Source: Larix kaempferi
Lineage: Eukaryota; Streptophyta; Pinopsida; Pinales; Pinaceae
DNA length: 64,000 nucleotides
Assembly: GCA_027924585.1 (NCBI GenBank)
Contig: BSBM01000191.1
Span: forward strand, 868,001 to 932,000
Reading direction: 5' to 3'
The position numbers and the translations under genes were made by a program. Shown here piece by piece: positions 22,737 through 32,865 of the stretch. The number at the start of each line of letters is the position of its first letter. Within the stretch, counting starts at the first letter, position 1. The notes below the pieces were generated by a model. That model saw nothing but the letters and a program-made list of their open reading frames with translations. It was not told the origin of the DNA and made no database searches.

Positions 22737-22990
22737 GAACATTGATAACATGAATTCACATAATAATAATAATAATAATAATAATTAATGAAGAAACATA
22801 ATGAAAATATGTGTCTTATCGAAAATACATGACTATTAATGAAAGGGAACTCCATCTAGATATATATAATAGGACCTTAGTTGTAAACTATCATCTCATT
22901 CATTCTTATACATTTATCAATATATCATTATTTTAAATGTATTACTTTATATTCCAGATATTTTGGATAATTTGAGTGTGAACGAACTTT
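22737..22990. repeat. Repeat block B, copy 2
   Basis: Direct copy of 20152-20415, including the TAA/ATA microsatellite (about 22763-22785). It passes directly into block A copy 2, the reverse of the order A-B seen on the left. Confidence 0.8.
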
Positions 22991-25085
22991 GTAAGTTCCT
23001 CAACTTCCTTTTCAATGCCCTCACTTTTTGTTTTGGCTTCAAATTCTCAAGTTTTGAATGCCTGATTTGTATAAACAAAGAGAGTAGTTTCTTCTTACCT
23101 CTTTTGGAGTCAAGAGCCATTTCCTCTTCTCTATTGCCCGATCCTTCTGTAGTTTCAACATGTTCAACACACTTTTGCATTAACGGAGAAGCAACAACAA
23201 CTTCTTCTTTCTGTTTAGCTGAGGCTAGTTCTTGTGTGGCAACATCACTATTATATATCTCTTCTACTACTAGTTCTTTTGTAACAACAACATATTCATC
23301 TTTTTATTCAACTGACGTTGGTTCTTGTGTAGCAGCACCAACATCATTCATCTCTTCTAATGCTAATTCTTATGTAGCAACAACGACATATTATTCTCTC
23401 TGTTTGGAAGATGTTGGTTCTTGTGTGGTAGCATCAACATCCCGCATTCCCTCTGTTATTGGTTCTCGCATGACATCAAGAGGATTGAGAATAGGTGCTT
23501 GTATTTCTGTTGTTGCAAACCTCATTAACTTTGTCTTTCTTCATAGAAAAAATCATACAAATTTTGTACCTGATCTTTTCATGCTCTTTGGATGTCTAGA
23601 TGTCGAGGGTTGTTCTTCCTCTATAATACAATGTCGTTATTATTCTCTTGAGGGGTTTTCTTTAATAATATCCGCATCACTATCCGATAGAGGTGGAATT
23701 GAGTGACTAGGATTGGTTCTTCTTAATTTCGGTTTACACTTTCCTCCTCTTCTTCTGGGTCATCATCTTGATATACTACAATAGTACTCTCTCCTACTTC
23801 TCCTACTTCCTCTCCCTCCTCTGCTTCTCTTGGTTCTTCTTCCTCTTCTTCTTTTGGTAATCCCATGAATTCCACCCATGTGTTCTATATATTGGTTAGT
23901 GCATCAATAACCAATAACTTGATTAAACCATGGTTGGTTAACACTAACAGAGGTGCTTGACTGTGTTTATAGATTTTGCCATGAGTTTTAAGGAACCCAA
24001 AAGAAAGTAAGGCATGCTGAGAAAAGTATGATGACATAGGTGGGAGAGTAGCCTAAAATGGTATCCAAAAATGACTTTAAAATGACCCTCACAAGTAATG
24101 TATTTATTCATAAACACATCTACTTTTTTCCAAAGACCAGGCAAGGAATCTCTTTCAAACCCCTTACCTTTTTGGCGTATAGTCTCTTCTCCTCTCAAGA
24201 ATTCTTCTGCCAAGTGTGAAAGAGGGGATTTTCGACCAAACCATTGTTGTCGTTGATGTGGAAGTCCTGTCACTCGACTATAACATCCTCCATGACCGGA
24301 ATCTGCAATCCTCTCCATGACCGGAATCTGCAATCCTATGTCTGTAGAGCTTGCTTCCTCAAGATTTTGTGCAAATTCCATGACTATTGTCGAACCACTG
24401 CAACCATTCAAAATAACCAACCCATCTTGCATTCTAAACAATATGATACAACTCTGGTTCTTTAAATTGTTTTTCCATCATTTTTGGTTCATGCCATGCA
24501 ATAGAGCCACCCATTCTCATGGTTTATTGCCAAATTATTTGAATCTAGTGCTTGGAGAGTTGCATCAATGGATGCGCAGCGGGTTGATGCATGTAAGTAA
24601 CGACAAGAAAAAACAGTGCCAAATTTTGGAAGGAGTTGTCTAGTTGTTCTACAATTTCTCCCAGACGCCTAAAGCTTCCGGTCACCGCCGCCCATCCCTT
24701 CGGCAACGTCAACTGGATCCGGCTGACAACTTCTATCCCGTCAGGACCCGCGACTCCACTGTCGTCCTCCTTCCACCGCAGAAACAGTCGCCGCCTGTCT
24801 TGTTTGAGATATGCATGACTGTTCCATAGCATCGCGATGCCATTCATCGTGATCATGCATTACATAAATTGAATCTAGAATCGAGAGGTAAATTTAAATT
24901 TTTGAATTTACAAAATTTCCTTACTATCATTCGGAGGGAAATTCAAAATTCAAATTGAGTGAATTTGAGCGCGACATTCGTTGGTCTTTTAACCTGTGAA
25001 TGGTGGACCTATGTAACATGTCAAGCTTTTCTCTCTGCAGAAAATCGCAATCTCCATCCAAAATGGAGACGCCATGGTTGCTTCG
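22947..25085 (-). pseudogene. G3 accessory ORF, N-terminal and middle parts
   Basis: Minus-strand order: a possible start at about 25077 (MASPFWMEIAIFC), a second open frame from 24856 (MITMNGIAMLWNSHAYLK, WKEDDSGVAGPDG, LTLPKGWAAVTGSFRRLGEI), then 24441-23944 with WFGRKSPLSHLAEEFL and YITCEGHFKVIFGYHFRLLS, a Glu-rich tract (23870-23800), two and a half 31-32-residue tandem repeats (about 23480-23200) and a coiled-coil-like end (23180-22947). A MERIA(D)...TGLPH-type block recalls the SEIMGL block of the G1 accessory ORF. A 26-bp duplication (ctccatgaccggaatctgcaatcct, about 24288-24340) and frameshifts break it. Function unknown. Confidence 0.5.
23228..23480 (-). repeat. 93/96-bp coding tandem repeat in the G3 accessory ORF
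   Basis: gttcttgtgt recurs at 23228, 23321 and 23417 (spacing 93 and 96, both multiples of three). The minus strand encodes units like DVATQELAS.K.KEEVVVA, so repeat number changes keep the frame. Confidence 0.75.
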
Positions 25086-25095
25086 ACTGTGATCA
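24755..25095. repeat. Inverted repeat, left arm (partner 44345-44680)
   Basis: Read in reverse, this arm matches 44345-44680 over about 330 bp: gcgattttctgcagagagaaaagcttgacatgttacata, then aattcactcaatttgaattttgaatttccctcc, and ggcatcgcgatgctatggaacagtcatgcatatctca. The arm contains the start of the G3 accessory ORF. Confidence 0.88.
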
Positions 25096-25299
25096 AGGCA
25101 TATCACTCTATTGTTCAGGATTTATTCTTTACGTTCATGCTTCTCTTAGTTTATTCAATGTATATATTGTCTTTTAGATATTTAGTTCCTCGGCATTGTT
25201 TAAACACGTTCCCGTATGTTTGCTTCCCAGCTTCTTCCCGTCTGATCATTTGGTTGTTTCTATCATTTTGCAACAAATCTTCGGACTAAAGGCTTTCAT

Positions 25300-25625
25300 A
25301 TGTTTGAGCTACATCCGCACAGGTAGTTGATCACGTTCAAATCCAGGCTGGTTAAGTTGCACTGGTTTATTATATCCGCATCCTGTTTTGCATTCTGTTG
25401 TTCGTTTACTTCCTTCTCCACCTTCGTTGTACTGTTGACGATGGGCTGTTTTGCAGTCTGTCGCTTCCTTCCTTCCATTTTGTGTTATCGCTATGTAATA
25501 CCGTTTTTAAATAAATGAATGAGAATCATGCAAACCAGATTTGGCTCACTCATTCATCCGGGTTCATTTATAAACTTTGTCTTCAAACTGTTCATGCAAA
25601 CCAGCTTCCTGTAATTTAAAAAATT
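25300..25625. other. No gene seen
   Basis: One short minus-strand frame (25478-25296, 60 codons) without recognisable domain; a repeated tcatgcaaaccag word at about 25530 and 25590. Confidence 0.4.
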
Positions 25626-25679
25626 AAAAAGGTGTATCAATTGTGTAAACAGAAATGATGAGAAGTCTTAAATATTAAA

Positions 25680-26010
25680 TAATTCCTCAGTGTCGTAGCT
25701 ATACTAGATATGCTTGGCTCAGAGATGACAATCCGAGAAGGGAAAGGACACAAAGTTAAATGAAATGAATTTATTAATGAAAATTGAATGTTCACGGTCG
25801 TAGCTACATTATCTATGCTTCTCTTGGAGATACAGTCCAAGAAAGGCAAAGACAAATACAAATGTAAATTAAATATGAATTTTAGTTAAATGAAATGAAT
25901 TTATTAATGAAAATTAAATGTTCACGGCCGTAGCTACATTATCTATGCTTCTCTTGGAGATACAGTGCAAGAAAGGCAAAGACAAATACAAATGTAAATT
26001 AAATATGAAT
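25680..26010. repeat. 130-bp tandem repeat, two good copies and one decayed
   Basis: gttaaatgaaatgaatttattaatgaaaatt starts at 25755 and 25885 (130 bp apart). Each unit holds gtagctacattatctatgcttctcttggagatacagt and ggcaaagacaaatacaaatgtaaattaaatatgaat. A weaker unit (gtcgtagctatactagatatgcttggctcagagatgac) precedes at about 25690. Non-coding, AT-rich. Confidence 0.85.
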
Positions 26011-26939
26011 TTATTGGTGAAAATGGAATGTCCAAGATGTATTGATTTAATACATTGTGTTGCAAGATATATCCAACTAAAATATCACCAAAAAAATATG
26101 CCAATCTAAACACTATTGACCCCATTTACTTCCAAGTCACTGCAGGCCAAGTGCAATTACAAGATTTTGGAGTTTAAAAGGGTAATTTCTTGTGCCTTAT
26201 GATCACAATACTAGAACACAATATCATTGATGGGAAACCCATTAGTCTTTCATCCCTATGATGTATTATGTATACAATATTTTTAGTGGCAGAAATTGGT
26301 TAGGTGGTCTGATGTTCTTTCACGGCAATTTTGTATTTTTCTAGATAGATGTTGTAGGAAGTGGGAGGGAAGAGTGATCTCTCCCTTATTTTATTTTTAA
26401 GAGTTTTCAAGTGGCTAAACCATCATTTGATAACCAAAATCCTAGGAAAAATGACTAATGTATGTATGCACATGCACATGTTAGGTTAGACATTCCCCAA
26501 GAGGGATCAACTATAATTCATGTGTAGGGTTGTGAATGCTAGAATGTCATTACCATGTTAAATAGTGGGGAAAATGATATATTTTGTCTCAATAACAATA
26601 TACAAGGTGGACTAGCTAGGAGGATGTCTAAACGTCCTATTTAATGTAATTGAGGCACCAAAATAGAGAAGTAATATCATCATGATGTTTTAAGAATTAT
26701 AATTTCATAATTACTTATCCTATTTAATGAACATGTTATTAATTAAAATATATATTTTTTAAATTGTGTAATTATTTTCAAGAGAAGTGAGAAATTAAGA
26801 GAGTTGTGGAAGCTAAGAAGAGAAGATGAGTTCAGTAGTTCATGGTTAAGGTAGAGATAATAGCAATGGAAGGAAGCTTAGTAAGAAGTAGTTTCCAGGT
26901 GGAGTGTTAATGGAGTCTTAAAAGAGGGACAAAGAAGCT
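26010..26939. other. No gene seen; AT-rich
   Basis: Short frames only; purine-rich stretch at 26770-26900. No repeat or domain recognised. Confidence 0.4.
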
Positions 26940-27270
26940 TTGAAGATAGATACAAGCATTGAGATTGATGAAGAGGAGTCAACCTCAATAGAATTTATGG
27001 ATCAATTTGAATCGAAAGATATGGTTGAGGGTGAATATATTAATAAATCACATGACCTTAGTGCGGATGTGCACTACTTATTTCAAGAGTTAGAAACCCC
27101 TTGGACTGAAGTAGTCATGCTTGAAGATGACGGAACCAAACCATATCCAACCACTCCTAAGGTTCCCTTACACCATAATGTATTGTTGATATCTAATTCT
27201 ATTTTACATTTTCATTTTCCTTAGTAATCAAGTGGTATTCGTAGTTAGGTTGAAATACTATTGGGAGGAG
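26940..27270 (+). pseudogene. Possible 3' end of an LTR element: acidic ORF and polypurine tract
   Basis: An open frame of 94 codons (26940-27224) is rich in Glu/Asp (EIDEEESTSIEF, ELETPWTEVVMLEDDG). It is followed by ttgggaggag at about 27261-27270 and then TGTCACTTG, the layout of a polypurine tract and LTR start. I do not recognise the protein. Confidence 0.3.
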
Positions 27271-27540
27271 TGTCACTTGTAGGAGGTGAATACAATATCT
27301 AGATCTTTGATATTTTCTAGCTAATCCCTAGAGGAAAAAAATTCTAAAACCCTCTCGGATATTTTAGTTGCTTTTGAAACCCCATCATGTATTGTATAAA
27401 AGGGAAGTGAGTGGCATTGTATCACAAAAGAAGCAAAGTATTGTAGTTTTTGGTTGAGTAATAATAAAAGATCAAAATTTCCATGCCGTCATGTTTTTAC
27501 TTGCACATAATAGTGTTTCCACAAAAATATCGCATTTTAT
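27271..27540 (+). repeat. Possible LTR (5' end only defined)
   Basis: Begins TGTCACTTGTAGG after a purine tract. A TATA-like gtataaaagg lies at about 27395 and an aataaaag signal at about 27465, as in an LTR promoter/R region. The right border and any partner LTR are not seen. Confidence 0.3.
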
Positions 27541-27814
27541 TTTATTGTTGTTTTCTTTTCTCTTTATATTTTTCTAACATAACTTAGATTGAAAATTTGC
27601 TAGGAAATAGTAACACTTAGATTGAAAAATTGTTTGGAAGTAGTAGTAGTAGTTTGTGACAATCTAGTATAACCCTAGGAGTTAGTAATCCAATATCAAG
27701 GTAAAATCACCGTTGGGTTGTTAAACTTGAACCTAGTGTTTTTAATCTAGTGGGTTTCCTTGAATTAATCGAGGGAAACCTTGTGAGTGTGTTTGAGGAA
27801 TCTATAGATCTAGG

Positions 27815-28570
27815 AATACTTTGGAAACTTTCAATTCCATTATTATAGCCCTAATTCCAAAATATCATAACCCTTACACATTTGAGGAATGCGTGGTCAT
27901 CTATTTATGTAACTATATCTACAAAATAATTTCAAATATCATAGCCAGGAGGTTCAATAGGATATTGTCCACGTCATTGTCTAGTTAATGATTTTTCATT
28001 TTGGAATGAAAGCAAATCCATTAAGCCATTGGGGTGGCTCAAAGAGGGACACACACTATCAAAACCAAGATCCTCAAAACAATGGTAGTATTGATCTTTC
28101 TAAATCATATGACATGGTTACCTAGATGTAACTAAGGATAATGTTGACACATTTGGGTTTATGTGTGTCCTTTATAATTAGGTTATGATTCTTGTGTCTA
28201 TTATGCCCTTATTATTCTTGATTAATGGTGTAGATTTTTATTTTTTCAGACTCGGTAGAGGTCTAAACAAAGTTTGCCCCTTCTCTACACTACTTTTCCT
28301 ACTTGATGTTAAAGTTCTTAGTAAGGCTTTAATTGTAGCAAAAATGGTTGGGACCTTTAAAGGAGTGGAGATTGGGGGTTTGTGTTTTCTTTCACAAAGA
28401 AAGTTTGTTAATGAATACTTGTTTTCTATGGTGACCTTCAAGAAGGGATGCTGAAAATATCAAGGAGGTTTTGGAATTATTTTGTGTAGCTATGGAAATG
28501 TTGATAAATGTGGAGAAATCATCTATCTCTTTTGTTGGAATTGATGAAGAAAACATGGATTATTATGGCA
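27815..28570 (+). pseudogene. LINE reverse transcriptase, part left of G2
   Basis: RT of the target-primed type used by LINEs. It covers the LIPK block, the N-YKI--N-IA-R block, the region before the active site, the mutated active site (FVNE at about 28410) and EKSSISFVGIDEENMDYYG at the G2 boundary. Frameshifts near 27960-28180 and 28455. Confidence 0.8.
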
Positions 28571-29408
28571 TGTTGGCAGGCGTTTTGGTAAGGAAGAATC
28601 GCAGCATCGCTGATGCTACGACAGGTCAGAAGAGGTCGCGGAAGGAAGAAGGATGCATTATTTTCTGTATTTTTTGAGTCGTTTGTACCGCAGAATGCGA
28701 GTTTTTGGGTCATTGGACCATATGAGATGTAATTTTGAACTAATTGTACCGCAGTAGGCTGGTTTTTGGGTCATTTGGACCGTGTCAGTTAGATTTTGGG
28801 TCATTGGTCCAGGAGTCGGTTAGGAATTTGTTAGTAAGTGGACAAGCATTGTAAAGGCGGAAGCCTATATATATAGAAAGAAAGTTGTAGGTAGGAGAGG
28901 AGAGAGGGAGAGAAGGAGATCTTGGAGATGCGTTTTTTGCATATGTGCTGAGATCAAGTGATATCGCTGAGATATGGTTCTACAAGGATGTTGTATCAGG
29001 ATTTTTCTGAAGTAATATGATATGATGAAACTATTTGGTGAAATTCCCTGTGTACCTTTTGTGTTAAATGCATATTGTGATGATTTCTTGCTAAACATAA
29101 TCTTTTTATACTTGTCACGATGAATGTCTCTGATGAATAGTGCTATGAATACAATTGATGATTATCTTGAATGTATAGATTTGTTTAGATGCTACCATAG
29201 GTTGAGTAATTATTGCCGCAATCATCCTCCTTCATTTGGCGGAAACATGGTTCCGTCCACTCTCCCTTGATCGCCTCGGGTGAGACCTCATCTCCTCTGC
29301 AGGTGTTGTTGGGCAGGGTAAAACCTGTCTGGGCCGATGCTCAGGGAGATCGTGGTGGGTTGGTGTCAACAGTGATGGGAACCCCTGTTGAATGGCTTTG
29401 AGTCAACA
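28571..29408 (+). repeat. G2 5' LTR
   Basis: 838 bp. A TATA-like tatatatatag lies at about 28866 and is followed by a GA-rich tract (28890-28920). Starts and ends TGTTGGC...GTCAACA. Confidence 0.95.
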
Positions 29409-29410
29409 AA

Positions 29411-29429
29411 TGGTTCCGTTACTGGGACT
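29411..29429 (+). promoter_or_regulatory. G2 primer-binding site, tRNA-Glu type
   Basis: TGGTTCCGTTACTGGGACT, two bases after the LTR. It differs from the complement of the plant tRNA-Glu 3' end (recalled as TGGTTCCGTTGCCGGGACT) at two positions, both transitions. Confidence 0.8.
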
Positions 29430-29451
29430 GTGTGCGAAGTGAAAGGAGGAT

Positions 29452-29934
29452 ATGTTGTGGTACACGACAAAACCGAAGATCCAAGAATGGTTTGATCAAA
29501 AGTTGCAGGAATTTGCTGAAGAAGAAAGTCAAAACACTCGACTGACAGTAGACCAGTGGGTGGATAGATATATTCACGAAGGACCGCATGAGTGGTTTTT
29601 TTTTGAATTCCTAGTCATTTTGTATGAGTGGTTGGCGAAGTTGACCTTCCAGAAGAAGAACTTCCAAGGCGGTGAACCAACGACCTGGACCCCCGAGTTG
29701 ATTCAGGAGCTACAAGAAGTCGATAATAAAGCGTCAGGGGATGTCGAAGTGTGGTTTGATAGAATCCTAGAGGGCTATATCACAAAATTCACAGTTGATA
29801 CTCAGAAATCCTATAGTGAAGCCGAAAGATATTTTTTTCGCGAACCCTGGGGCAGGTTTCTGCTGTCACTTCAACTGTCGATCAAGATGCTTATTTGCGA
29901 AAAGGGTATATTGAAGATGCATCTTGATCAGTAG
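29452..29934 (+). CDS. G2 ORF1 between primer site and gag, unknown function
   Basis: 160 uninterrupted codons, beginning MLWYTTKPKIQEWFDQKLQE 22 bases after the primer site and ending HLDQ-TAG. It aligns along its whole length with the G1 frame at 16987-17466. Conserved features: WFDQKLQEFAEEES, HEGPHEWFFFEF, ILYEWLAKLTFQK, NFQGGEPTTWTPELIQ, and WGRFLLSLQLSIKMLICEKG. No zinc finger, membrane segment or known domain. It may be a separate protein or an N-terminal gag domain cut off by a stop; the same final stop region in G1 favours a separate unit. Confidence 0.75.
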   Translation: MLWYTTKPKIQEWFDQKLQEFAEEESQNTRLTVDQWVDRYIHEGPHEWFFFEFLVILYEWLAKLTFQKKNFQGGEPTTWTPELIQELQEVDNKASGDVEVWFDRILEGYITKFTVDTQKSYSEAERYFFREPWGRFLLSLQLSIKMLICEKGILKMHLDQ

Positions 29935-30196
29935 ACAGCCTGGTGGGCAGAGGCCGTGGGTACCGCGACAATTGGGGGGAGGACTATGGAATGATAAGGG
30001 GTAGATGGGTACATGTCATGACGAGACTGTGAGTGGTTCCGAGGAAGAAAGTGGTCTTACGAGGGGAGGAGCGAGGTTCCGACAGGAAAAGAGGCAGAGG
30101 ATAGGAGAAGGTCCTACTGCGGTCAAACCACAAGGTCGTGAAGGAAGACCACACGGGACGAAATGACCTCACAGTCCTGACAAGGACAACTAGGCT
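29935..30196 (+). other. G2 spacer between ORF1 and gag
   Basis: No frame conserved with G1 stays open, though DNA similarity to G1 is clear (tggtgggc(a/g)gaggc, ggaatgata(a/c)ggggyagatgggt). One frame reads as very basic protein broken by stops. Confidence 0.4.
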
Positions 30197-32090
30197 ATGC
30201 CCAGGATAGAGGCAGGACCAAACCCCAGCACCAACGTACCCACACCTCCGCTCACTATCTCTCAGACAGCAAGAAATACCACTTCGACACCGCCGAGTTC
30301 ATCAATTTCATGGAAGTTAATCGGTAGTAGTACAATGAAAGGAGGAAGGAATCCCATAATGGTAGGCGAGGATACTAAGTTACCGCTGTTCCAAGGAAGT
30401 GGAACAGATAACCCTGAACAGTACTGGTTTCTATGTGAGGCTATATGGACAGTCAAACAAATCACTGATGATGATGCTAAAAAGGGACAATTGGCGACGA
30501 CTCTTCGAGGTCGTGCCTTGGACTGGTTTATGAAATTTACGCAAGTTCTCGTCGGCACTCCGGCAAAAACCCTGGATGAGATTCGCACAGGCCTGATCGC
30601 AGAATTCTGGAAGCCCAAATCTGAAGCCCAATACATCACAGAGCTTAAAGAGATTAAGCAGTATCCCAATGAGATTGTGTGGGATTTTGATCAGCGATTT
30701 AAAACGCTGATGGCAAGGGTCAGTTTTGACATGAGTACCGTCCAACATAAGGAATAGTTTATCGCGGCTTTGCTTCCGCACATCCATCTACCACTGATGC
30801 AGCAAAACATTACCACACCGAGTGAAGCTTTCGAGATCGCGATGCGACTGGAGGCATCGCCCATTGGGGAAAGTGTAGCTGGGATGTCGCAGATCCAGAC
30901 ACAATTGGCTAACCTGACCATCTAGTTACAGAATCTGAAGAAAGGCAAGGAGCAACGTGAAGAAGTCTGGTGTACGCGATGTCAGGGAGAAGGACATACT
31001 GAGGATAATTGCCCGGACTTCCGCAACTATCTAGTTTTAGGAGCACCACATCCGTTGAATGGTGGTAGCATGTCGTGGTGTCGTGTCTGCTAGGTATACA
31101 GGCATAGCCATGACAATTTCCCATACATGCAGAAAATGGTCACGACCCCGAGGAATCTTTATTGTACATTTTGCAAATCGGTGGGTCACGATGACAAGGA
31201 TTGCCATGCATGTGGGTTTCTACAAGAGAGAATGTATGATGTGTTCTATGTAAAGGACGACCAGTGTGTCGTACAACAGTCGCAACCGCAGCCATAGGTA
31301 GCCCAGCTGCTACCTCAACCACAGATGTAGTTTGTACCGCAGCAGTAGCAACCGTCGCAGTTCATGCTTTAATATGCTCCGATGCAGATGGCTCCACAGT
31401 AGCCATAGTATGTACAGCAACCGTAGTATACACCGCAAGGGAAAGGAATGAAACCAGCACCAATGCAGCAACAGTTCAACCAACAATAGTACCAACAGTA
31501 GGGAGGATTCCAGGGAGGATACCAGGGAGGACGCGGTGGAGGATTTGGTCGTGGAGGAGGACGCGGTGGAGGATTTGGTCATGGAGGAGGACGAGGTGGT
31601 CATGGACCTGTTCAATGCTATCATTGTGCATTATGGGGACACTACCAGCGAGACTGTCCACTGCTGCACAACTAGTGTATGTTCTGTTTCATTAATGATC
31701 ACATGGTTGAGAATTGTCTATAGTTGATTGCGCGATGGCAAGCAGGGAATACTCTCCAGTTGCAGAATCAGCCCCAGGCACAGCAGCCTGCCCAAAACCA
31801 AGTGCAGCAACCAATGGAGAAACAAAATCTGCGGCCAAATCAGAATCAGAATGTGAACCCACCCAGGAGTCCGCGGCTGAACGAGACCCAGGGTGCGAAT
31901 ATCGCGATAATTTCTGCTGAGCCAAGACCGCAAGATGTTTTCGTTGCTGTGGTCACTCGCAGAGGCAAGACGACTAGAGAGGACAACTAACTGATCCGGT
32001 TAGTCGGACAAAAGAAGGCATCATTTGACATTGATGTGGAGCGGGAGGCATTTCTTCAAGCACGTCTACATTAGAAAAAGACCGAGGTAA
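30197..32090 (+). pseudogene. G2 gag with five CCHC zinc knuckles, Gln-rich and RGG spacers
   Basis: Starts MPRIEAGPNPSTNVPTPP. Gag core: LPLFQGSGTDNPEQYWFLCE, LRGRALDWFMKF, PNEIVWDFDQRFKTL. Knuckles lie at 30971-31012 (CTRCQGEGHTEDNC), 31079-31120 (decayed: last Cys is Phe, plus a stop), 31163-31204 (CTFCKSVGHDDKDC), 31616-31657 (CYHCALWGHYQRDC) and 31676-31717 (CMFCFINDHMVENC). Between the third and fourth is a Gln/Pro-rich stretch (31283-31500) with eight TAG and one TAA stops, then a Gly/Arg-rich stretch (31500-31612: GGRGGGFGRGGGRGG). An Asn/Gln-rich tail follows. Also TAG at 30755-30757 where G1 has TGG. Confidence 0.88.
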
Positions 32091-32097
32091 GGCTGTT

Positions 32098-32856
32098 GTG
32101 TACGACATGCCCTCTACTTTTGATACTACTTCAGAGGCTGGACCGTCGCAGCAGTCCAACACACTTCAAGCATTTTTGGAACATTGTTTATCCTTGGAAA
32201 GAGATCCCAACGCTCTTGCTGCGATTGAAGCTCTGTTGCGACGACCGGCCCAGGATCGACAAGAGCTCGCGGTTAATTCCTTACAACGATGGAAGGCGGG
32301 TAAGGAGATTTGGATGAATATTCAAATTGGCGACTACGATGTTGATTCAGTTATTCTGGATCTTGGTTCGGATGTCAATATCTTAACCAAGCAGGCTTGG
32401 CAGAAGATTGGGAGTCCCCTATTGAGCTGGTCTCCTGTACAGCTCCGGTTAGCTAATCACGCTAAGGTGACACCGATTGGGAGAGTTCCACGAATGGTGG
32501 TGGACATTGAAGGAATGAAAACATATGCTGACTTTGATGTAATAGAAGTAGTTGAAGGAGGAAGCTCTTATCCCGCATTACTGGGGATTGGATGGGCTAA
32601 TGATAGTGGAGCAGTAATCAACTTCAAGCGACAGATGATGACTTTTGAAAATCGCGATCTCAAAGTTATCGCCCTGTTGGATCCGGATGAAAGACACCGC
32701 TACATAGAGCCAGTGAAGGATGACGATCCTAGTGGATGGGACCATGCATTCAATATCTCTGAAGATTATATCCATCCGACTGCCAACGGTGAGCTGGGAT
32801 GGCGCAGTGACAGCTCTGTGTCTTCCGACTCTGATGATGCGCTAGAATATTGGTAG
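32098..32856 (+). pseudogene. G2 aspartic protease (frame intact)
   Basis: 252 codons without a break, from MYDMPSTFDTTSEAG to a TAG at 32854-32856. The active site is VILDLGSDVNILT; the second half shows LRLANHAKVTPIGRV, DIEGMKTYADFDVIEV and LLGIGWAND. An acidic tail SSVSSDSDDALEYW leads in frame to the gag-like domain. The terminal TAG aligns with CAG in G1, while G1 has TAG one codon earlier where G2 has TGG, so neither stop is ancestral. Confidence 0.88.
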
Positions 32857-32865
32857 AACCGCTTG

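Noticed and set aside
22963-23706. Plus-strand frame of 247 codons, Ser/Thr/Cys-rich
   Set aside because: It is the antisense of the tandem-repeat and coiled-coil part of the G3 accessory ORF, whose minus-strand reading has better protein character and matches the duplicated block.
28890-28925. GA-rich tract in G2 LTRs as a possible polypurine tract
   Set aside because: It is inside the LTR downstream of the TATA motif; the true tract is at 37080-37088.
31310-31661. Minus-strand Ser/Thr-rich frames (104 and 61 codons)
   Set aside because: Antisense shadows of the Gln-rich and RGG parts of G2 gag (CAG/CTG complement).
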